11,928 bases of DNA from Candidatus Poribacteria bacterium (GTDB taxonomy: Bacteria > Poribacteria > WGA-4E > PCPOR2b), in contig JAPUIP010000557.1 in the NCBI GenBank assembly GCA_027296925.1, positions 1 to 11,928 on the forward strand, read 5' to 3'. Positions 7,098 to 11,928 of this stretch are shown piece after piece (positions within the stretch are counted from its first letter, which is position 1; each line of letters starts with the position of its first letter). Both the position numbers and the translations under genes were made by a program. The notes under the pieces were generated by a model. The model was not told the DNA's origin. It searched no databases and was given only the letters and a program-made list of their open reading frames with translations.

Positions 7098-7628
7098 TTA
7101 TTCGCTTTGTTCCTCTGGCACGGCGTCTTCTGAATCTGACGTGCTCGATTTTCGAGGTTGACGGAATACCTCCCAACCCGCTTTAATTCCACTCCACAAA
7201 CTGATAACATCCGTGATAGGAATAGAAAGCTGGTCGCGGTAGAATTCCGCACGCTTCACTGTTGTTTGCGAGAAATCTGTGATGCTGTCAATCAATTCGT
7301 CCATCTTTGCGACATTTTGATTGACAGTTTCTGTCATCTCCTGAATGCTGTGTGTCATCGGCTGGATCTCTGACACGCTGATTTCATGGACAGAAGCGGT
7401 AATCTCATTGATGTTTTTGAGCAACTGTGGCAGCTCGCCGTTCAGTGTTTTGACGGTTTGATCTACATCCTGAAGCAAGTTGCCGACTTCCTGGTAGGTT
7501 AACCGCTCGATTGACCTCAAATTTTTACGAATGCTCTTCAATACAGCACACAGATAGACAAATAACAGACTGAGTGCGAACAGCATGACTCCTAAACAAA
7601 CTCTCCACAGAATCGAAGCCCATTCCAT
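7098..7628 (-). CDS. DUF948 (YtxG-like) membrane protein, copy 2
   Basis: This 176-residue protein begins MEWASILWRVCLGVMLFALS, with one transmembrane helix at about 8-30. A long heptad-rich helical region follows (about 31-130), with DVDQTVKTLNGELPQLLKNI and repeated hydrophobic spacing like the DUF948 family (PF06103; YtxG in B. subtilis). The tail is hydrophilic and acidic. The frame can be opened at a TTG at 7643, but that codon overlaps the GAAGGA ribosome site (7636-7641), which sits 7 nt before the ATG at 7628. The neighbouring paralog also starts MEWAS, so 7628 is the start. It lies 15 bp after the first DUF948 gene and 34 bp before the YtxH pair. DUF948 and YtxH genes are also neighbours in Bacillus (ytxG-ytxH), which supports a shared envelope or stress role. 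The mechanism is unknown. Confidence 0.87.
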   Translation of the reverse strand: MEWASILWRVCLGVMLFALSLLFVYLCAVLKSIRKNLRSIERLTYQEVGNLLQDVDQTVKTLNGELPQLLKNINEITASVHEISVSEIQPMTHSIQEMTETVNQNVAKMDELIDSITDFSQTTVKRAEFYRDQLSIPITDVISLWSGIKAGWEVFRQPRKSSTSDSEDAVPEEQSE

Positions 7629-7635
7629 ATATTGT

Positions 7636-7641
7636 TCCTTC
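7636..7641 (-). promoter_or_regulatory. Shine-Dalgarno site of DUF948 copy 2
   Basis: On the minus strand this is GAAGGA, 7 nt before the ATG at 7628. It overlaps the alternative TTG at 7643, which rules that start out. Confidence 0.6.
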
Positions 7642-7643
7642 AA

Positions 7644-8009
7644 TCACTGTTTTTCTTCACATTTTGATTCACAAGGTACTGTCATTTCCGGGTCATTATG
7701 GTCACTGGCGCGCATCCGCGAACTGAGCCCTTGCATGGAAACAGCGATTCCGTTCATGTTTTCGAGCAGTCGCGGCAGTTCGCTATTCAGTGTTTGCAGT
7801 GTTTGATTGATGTTCCCGAGTAAGGCTTCAATTTCTTTTGTGTCAAAACCTGTCAGTAAGTTCCGGATTAAAGTGCTGGCCAGACCCTTCACCGATCTTA
7901 GGATGTCGCTGATGCTATCCACCATCGCCCATAAATATCCACAGAACACACTTAAGGCGAATAGCATGAAACCGAAACCGATCTTCCAAAAAAACGAAGC
8001 CCATTCCAT
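7644..8009 (-). CDS. DUF948 (YtxG-like) membrane protein, copy 1
   Basis: This 121-residue protein begins MEWASFFWKIGFGFMLFALS, with one transmembrane helix at about 8-30. A helical region follows with NINQTLQTLNSELPRLLENM, matching the corresponding stretch of copy 2. It is shorter at the C terminus but has an extra segment (TGFDTKEIEAL) before the shared part. The tail is polar with two cysteines or charged residues (CESKCEEKQ). The ATG has AAAGG about 9 nt upstream. It starts 21 bp after the alaS stop with no terminator between, so it is probably read from the same transcript. It belongs to the same family as YtxG; function is unknown. Confidence 0.85.
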   Translation of the reverse strand: MEWASFFWKIGFGFMLFALSVFCGYLWAMVDSISDILRSVKGLASTLIRNLLTGFDTKEIEALLGNINQTLQTLNSELPRLLENMNGIAVSMQGLSSRMRASDHNDPEMTVPCESKCEEKQ

Positions 8010-8030
8010 CTGTTAAGCCTTTACAATCGG

Positions 8031-10682
8031 TTACACCTGATTAGCGACAATATTCACGACAGCATCAATTGCGCTTTTCATCTTGCCTGGATTTCGGCTG
8101 CCGCCTTGAGCCAATTCGGGACGCCCACCACCCCGACCATCGGCGAGGCGCGTGATTTCTCGGATAATCTTCCCCGCCTGTAGCCCACGGCTCTTCACGA
8201 GGTCTGGCGTCACACCGACAACAAACGCAGCCTCGGTGCCGATTGCCGTAGCCAGCACGACCACACCCGATCCGATCCGATTTTTGAGGTCATCAACCAG
8301 ATGGCGAAGTCCATTCCGATCCGTGTTTTCCAGGCTGGCAGCAATGACCCGAAAACCATTGACCGCGGCGGCATTCTGCACCAGATCCGAGGTCTGCGAT
8401 TGAGCCAGTTTCCCCTGAAGTTCTCGCATCCGCCGTTCCAGTTCTCGATGGGATTGGAGGAGTTTTTCCACCCGTTCCGGCGCGAGATGCTTTTGCGTCT
8501 TGAACATATTTGCAATCGCAGCAAGTGTGTCATCTTCGGACCGACTCTGTTGATACGCATCCGCTCCGGTTAACGCCTCAACGCGACGGACACCAGCGGC
8601 GATGCTGCTTTCGTGGAGAATCTTCACCAGTCCAATTTCGCCAGCCGCACGGACGTGCGTTCCGCCGCATAGTTCCTTGCTGTATTCGCTAATCTGCACC
8701 ATACGCACCATGTCGCCGTACTTATCCCCAAAAAAGGCAAGCGCCCCACGATCTTTGGCGGCTTGTAACGGGAGATAGTCGGTTTCGACACTGTTATTCA
8801 AGCGAACACTGTCGTTGACAATTCTTTCAATGTCGTGGAGCTGCTCCGGCGTAACCGCCTCATAATGAGTAAAGTCGAAGCGGAGGCGTCCCGACTCAAC
8901 GAGGGACCCCGCCTGACTGACGTACGTTCCGAGTACAGTTCGCAAGGCGTGATGAAGGATATGCGTTGCTGTATGGCTGACTGCGATGTGCTGCCGTCGT
9001 TCGGCATCGATCTGGGTTTCTACGGTCGCTTGTGCAACAAGCTCTCCCGCAATCACCTCGCATTTGTGGACGAACAGATTCGGCGCCGGCTTTGCGGTAT
9101 CGACAACTTTAAGTTTCGCATTTTCGCTCTCGATGACCCCCGTGTCGCCCACCTGACCGCCCGATTCTCCGTAGAAAGGTGTCCGATTGAGGATGACAGA
9201 AACCGCTTCTCCCTCGTGAACGCTCGACACCAGTTCATCTCCCCGGATTAAGGCGATGATGTCTGCCTCGGCGTGGGTGTGGTCATAGCCCAAAAACTCG
9301 GTTTCCCCGAATTCTTTAACGATCTCAGCGTAGATTGCCTCGCTCTTATCATCACCTCCGGCAACTTTCCAATCTGCACGACTGCGCTCCCGCTGCTGCG
9401 ACATACTCTCTTCAAATCCATCTTCATCAACAGTCACCTGACGTTCTCGGGCGAGAATCTGTGTGAGGTCTAGCGGAAACCCAAAGGTATCGTACAGTTC
9501 AAAGGCTCGCCTTCCCGGAAGTACGGATTGGTCTTGCGCTTCCAGTTCATCAAGCGAGTTTGTGAGAATTTCCAACCCGCGATCAAGGGTTTGGTGGAAA
9601 CGTCCTTCCTCACCCTGAATGATCCGTTTGATGAAGTCGCGACGCGGCAGCATGTCGGGAAACACGTGCCCAAGCAGATTAACAACCTCATCCACAAGCT
9701 GATAAATAAAAGGTTCATCCATGCCCAACCGCTTGCCATAAAGCACCGCGCGACGCAAAATTCGACGGATGACATAGCCACGCCCTTCATTGGAAGGCAT
9801 CACCCCGTCGCCGATAGCAAAAGTGAGACATCGAATGTGATCGGCAATGACACGGTGCGGGACACCACGCTCGTCGTTGAAATACGCCTGATTGGTCATA
9901 TTCGAAATCGCTTCGAGGATCGGCACAAACAGATCGGTTTTATAATTTGAATCCACGCCTTGCAGGACCGAGACCATCCGCTCAAATCCCATGCCGGTAT
10001 CGACATGCTTCTCTGGCAGTGGGTGGAGTACTCCCTCCACATCACGATTGTACTGAATGAACACCAGATTCCACAATTCCACGAATCGATCGCAAGTATT
10101 GATTCCGCACTCATGCGCCGCATCCGGCGTGGGACACACTTCAGGACCGAGATCGATAAAGAGTTCAGAGCAGGGACCACAAGGCCCCGTCTCGCCCATT
10201 TCCCAGAAGTTATCCTTGTCAAATCGACGGACCCGCCCAGCAAACAGGTCAGTCACTTCATACCACAGCTTTTCGGCTTCATCGTCGCTCACATGAACAC
10301 TTGCCCACAGGCGCTCTTTCGGAATTTTCCAGATCTCCGTGACCAACTCCCAGGCGAAGGCAATTGCTTCCCGTTTGTAGTAATCCCCAAAAGACCAATT
10401 GCCCAACATCTCAAAGAAGGTCTGATGGCTTCGCGAGTAGCCAACATCCTCCAAATCGTTGTGCTTTCCGCTGACGCGCATACATTTTTGGGTATCGGCT
10501 ACCCGTTTGTAATCACGGCGACCGATTCCCAGAAACACGTCCTTAAACTGGTTCATGCCAGCGTTAGTGAATAACAAGGTCGGATCATCAGCAGGTATCA
10601 ACGATGCGCTTGGAACAATCGTGTGCCCCTGTTTTCGGAAATAATCTAAAAAGCTTGATCGAATTTCGTCTGATGTCATCAC
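8031..10682 (-). CDS. alaS: Alanine--tRNA ligase
   Basis: Alanyl-tRNA synthetase charges tRNA-Ala in the cytoplasm and removes mischarged serine or glycine. The 883 residues match the usual bacterial length. The class II core occupies about 1-250, with TNAGMNQFK (39-47), DTQKCMRVSGKHNDLEDVGY (63-82) and motif 3 GMGFERM (230-236). A tRNA-recognition helical region follows. The editing domain carries the zinc ligands in HTATH (His570, His574) and CGGTH (Cys672, His676). The C-Ala/DHHA1 domain ends with GGGRPELAQGG near residue 855. All key motifs are intact. Two adjacent starts exist, GTG at 10682 and ATG at 10679; AGAGGA (10690-10695) is 7 and 10 nt away respectively, so either may be used. 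recX ends 4 bp upstream and its last codons contain this ribosome site, so the two genes are probably translationally linked. Confidence 0.98.
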   Translation of the reverse strand: MMTSDEIRSSFLDYFRKQGHTIVPSASLIPADDPTLLFTNAGMNQFKDVFLGIGRRDYKRVADTQKCMRVSGKHNDLEDVGYSRSHQTFFEMLGNWSFGDYYKREAIAFAWELVTEIWKIPKERLWASVHVSDDEAEKLWYEVTDLFAGRVRRFDKDNFWEMGETGPCGPCSELFIDLGPEVCPTPDAAHECGINTCDRFVELWNLVFIQYNRDVEGVLHPLPEKHVDTGMGFERMVSVLQGVDSNYKTDLFVPILEAISNMTNQAYFNDERGVPHRVIADHIRCLTFAIGDGVMPSNEGRGYVIRRILRRAVLYGKRLGMDEPFIYQLVDEVVNLLGHVFPDMLPRRDFIKRIIQGEEGRFHQTLDRGLEILTNSLDELEAQDQSVLPGRRAFELYDTFGFPLDLTQILARERQVTVDEDGFEESMSQQRERSRADWKVAGGDDKSEAIYAEIVKEFGETEFLGYDHTHAEADIIALIRGDELVSSVHEGEAVSVILNRTPFYGESGGQVGDTGVIESENAKLKVVDTAKPAPNLFVHKCEVIAGELVAQATVETQIDAERRQHIAVSHTATHILHHALRTVLGTYVSQAGSLVESGRLRFDFTHYEAVTPEQLHDIERIVNDSVRLNNSVETDYLPLQAAKDRGALAFFGDKYGDMVRMVQISEYSKELCGGTHVRAAGEIGLVKILHESSIAAGVRRVEALTGADAYQQSRSEDDTLAAIANMFKTQKHLAPERVEKLLQSHRELERRMRELQGKLAQSQTSDLVQNAAAVNGFRVIAASLENTDRNGLRHLVDDLKNRIGSGVVVLATAIGTEAAFVVGVTPDLVKSRGLQAGKIIREITRLADGRGGGRPELAQGGSRNPGKMKSAIDAVVNIVANQV

Positions 10683-10686
10683 TCAT

Positions 10687-11316
10687 CTATCCTCTTAATA
10701 CTTGCTCAATCGTCCGTTGAATCGTTTCATAGTCAAACCCACGCCTTTGCAGAAAACCGTGCAGCCGTCGCTTGGCGACATGCGTCGGAAGTGACCTGTA
10801 GCGGCTCACCTGCTTCTGCGCCAGTTGAAGCGCCAGTTCTGTTTCCTGTTCACTACCAATCTCTTCCAGGACGCGATCCACCGTCGTCTTGTCGATTCCC
10901 TTACTGGTCAGTTCATGCTGCAACATCTTTTTGCTTCGTGGTTTTGAGCGCTGACGGCGATTTACCCAATTCTTCGCATACTTTTCATCCTTGATATAGC
11001 CGAGTTGCTCCAGGCCTTCCAGTGCTGTATCAATTGCTCTATAACCGAAACCCTTCCGTTCGAGTTGATCGCTCATCTGCTGCTTACTATAGCTCTGGCT
11101 CAGCAGCAGGTCAAAGGCGTAGTTTTTCGCACGCATCCCTTCATCCGCCGCGATGAGTTTTTGCAGCACCGCCTCCTCGATCTCCAGCCCGATCCGCAAG
11201 CCAAACTTCGTGATCAGACTGGGCTCGACATCCCTAAACCGTTCTCCGTCAAGAAAGAGGGTTCGGCGCGAGGAGTGCTTCCCTTCAAGCTGGATGTCAG
11301 TGATTCTCTTCTTCAT
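10687..11316 (-). CDS. recX: Regulatory protein RecX
   Basis: RecX binds RecA filaments and modulates recombination and SOS activity. The 209 residues hold a beta-rich N-terminal segment (about 1-55, ITDIQLEG.. and FLDGERF) and then three tandem three-helix repeats typical of the family. Characteristic pieces are AKNYAFDLLLSQSYSKQQM, LEQLGYIKDEKYAKNWVNRR, KKMLQHELTSKGID and a C-terminal LHGFLQRRGFDYETI. The upstream gene overlaps it by 20 bp, and an AAAGG lies just before the ATG, so coupling with the RelA/SpoT-domain gene is likely. recX next to alaS is a known arrangement in many bacteria, where recA often precedes it. recA is not visible in this window, the upstream neighbour being the RelA/SpoT-domain gene. 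Confidence 0.93.
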   Translation of the reverse strand: MKKRITDIQLEGKHSSRRTLFLDGERFRDVEPSLITKFGLRIGLEIEEAVLQKLIAADEGMRAKNYAFDLLLSQSYSKQQMSDQLERKGFGYRAIDTALEGLEQLGYIKDEKYAKNWVNRRQRSKPRSKKMLQHELTSKGIDKTTVDRVLEEIGSEQETELALQLAQKQVSRYRSLPTHVAKRRLHGFLQRRGFDYETIQRTIEQVLRG

Positions 11317-11928
11317 TTACCTTTGTATGCTCAAAGTAGGTCCGAAAAATAGAGTCTGCAAGGCGGCTTCCGGCTCCGACCAAACGGGCCAATACCCCAA
11401 TTTGCTCTCGGCAAGACACATTGTCAGTGGGATTGGGATAATTCAGCAGGTGATCTATCTCGCCCCAAATCTCCTCAAAGAGGGTTCTTACCTGAATTTC
11501 ACAACATACTGGTGAGTCCAGCCTCGGTTTCACAACGTAGTGAATGCTTGTGTATAAGCTCTCCTTAACCTCAACCCGAAGTCCATGTTTCGCAAAAAAT
11601 TCTCTTGACTCAGGATCCCAGGTATACGCTTTAGGGTCTTCATACAGTACCCAATCTCGACTCTCTAGTTTTTTTGTGATAGCTTGATGAATCCGAGAAA
11701 ACTGCACTTGATACAAGTGAAGCACGCGAACCCCTGCGATGTCGGTAATTCGCTCAAAAACATTCCCTGGAGTAATTGGGTCTGCAGAAGAGGACTTGCG
11801 TTGTATTTTCTCACACAGATGCTGTGAATCCTTCAGACGACTCTTCACTGAATGAACAACCGAAGGGGGCGCTGTCAGCTCGGGATGCGTTTCAAAGAAG
11901 CGAGCAACATACTGACGAAAAAGATCAA
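11297..11928 (-). CDS. RelA/SpoT nucleotidyltransferase-domain protein (small alarmone synthetase-like), 5' partial
   Basis: The frame is open to the right edge of the window, with about 209 residues visible. A GTG at 11848 could start it, but the preceding 26 residues (DLFRQYVARFFETHPEL...) look like real protein, so the start is probably outside. Motifs of the (p)ppGpp synthetase fold are present: SVKSRLKDSQHLCEKI, the RITDIAGVRV strand with its metal-binding Asp, YTSIHYVVKPR, EIQVRTLFEEIWGEIDHLLNY, and a C-terminal helix with ARLVGAGSRLADS. The pattern matches small alarmone synthetases such as B. subtilis YjbM. No HD hydrolase, TGS or ACT domain is visible, and the visible C terminus ends just after the synthetase domain. 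Likely activity is pyrophosphate transfer from ATP to GTP or GDP. The stop overlaps the recX start by 20 bp. Confidence 0.85.
   Translation of the reverse strand, partial: DLFRQYVARFFETHPELTAPPSVVHSVKSRLKDSQHLCEKIQRKSSSADPITPGNVFERITDIAGVRVLHLYQVQFSRIHQAITKKLESRDWVLYEDPKAYTWDPESREFFAKHGLRVEVKESLYTSIHYVVKPRLDSPVCCEIQVRTLFEEIWGEIDHLLNYPNPTDNVSCREQIGVLARLVGAGSRLADSIFRTYFEHTKVNEEENH

Noticed and set aside
7064..7252. Upstream extension of the YtxH copy 1 gene
   Set aside because: It overlaps the DUF948 gene in another frame, has no family similarity, and is separated from the real ATG by a consensus ribosome site.
8265..8284. Short GATCC-type tandem (CCGATCCGATCCGAT)
   Set aside because: It is only three short units within a coding stretch of alaS (around KNRIGSG), consistent with chance from codon use.
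9960..10574. 204-codon plus-strand open frame opposite alaS
   Set aside because: It lies fully antisense to highly conserved alaS coding sequence and encodes no recognisable domain; it is a by-product of alaS codon use. Similar frames opposite the lyase-like and RelA/SpoT genes were rejected for the same reason.
1..11928. CRISPR arrays, insertion sequences, tRNA/rRNA genes, defence or phage modules
   Set aside because: No regularly spaced repeats, transposase or integrase motifs, or RNA gene signatures were seen, and the tight gene packing leaves almost no space for them.

Overview
The window looks like ordinary chromosomal DNA from a free-living bacterium of roughly 50% GC. It carries housekeeping genes (alaS, recX, a RelA/SpoT-type synthetase) next to less common ones. 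I cannot fix the phylum from sequence alone. The mix of a Bacillus YtxG/YtxH-like envelope cassette, a YsdC-like M42 peptidase, LarB and a putative polysaccharide-lyase-like protein would suit an uncultivated lineage such as Candidatus Poribacteria, but that is a weak guess. There is no sign of phage, transposon, CRISPR or integron sequence. Coding density is very high, and the longest non-coding stretch is about 93 bp.

Left part, plus strand (1-3817): the 3' portion of a large membrane sensor histidine kinase (multi-TM, GAF, HisKA, HATPase), then a small gamma-glutamylcyclotransferase-like protein, then an M42 metallo-aminopeptidase. The three are closely spaced and may be co-transcribed. 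They converge on the minus-strand genes at about 3818-3845.

Right part, minus strand (read from 11928 down to 3846): a RelA/SpoT nucleotidyltransferase-domain protein cut by the window edge, then recX (20-bp overlap), alaS (a few bp gap), two tandem DUF948 (YtxG-like) membrane proteins, and two tandem YtxH-like membrane proteins. A hairpin with a T-rich tail follows at about 6338-6375. After it come larB (first enzyme of the nickel-pincer cofactor pathway) and a 551-residue protein I cannot assign, which resembles alpha-toroid plus beta-sandwich lyases. The genes from the RelA/SpoT protein to the second YtxH gene have gaps of no more than about 35 bp and probably form one transcription unit.

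The most notable points are the doubled DUF948/YtxH cassette, which looks like two local gene duplications placed behind recX-alaS; the unassigned lyase-like protein behind larB; and the single-domain alarmone synthetase overlapping recX-alaS. I found no clear evidence of a wholly new defence or mobile system. Several genes have a better start codon than the longest open frame suggests, decided by Shine-Dalgarno placement and family alignment, and these are noted per gene.
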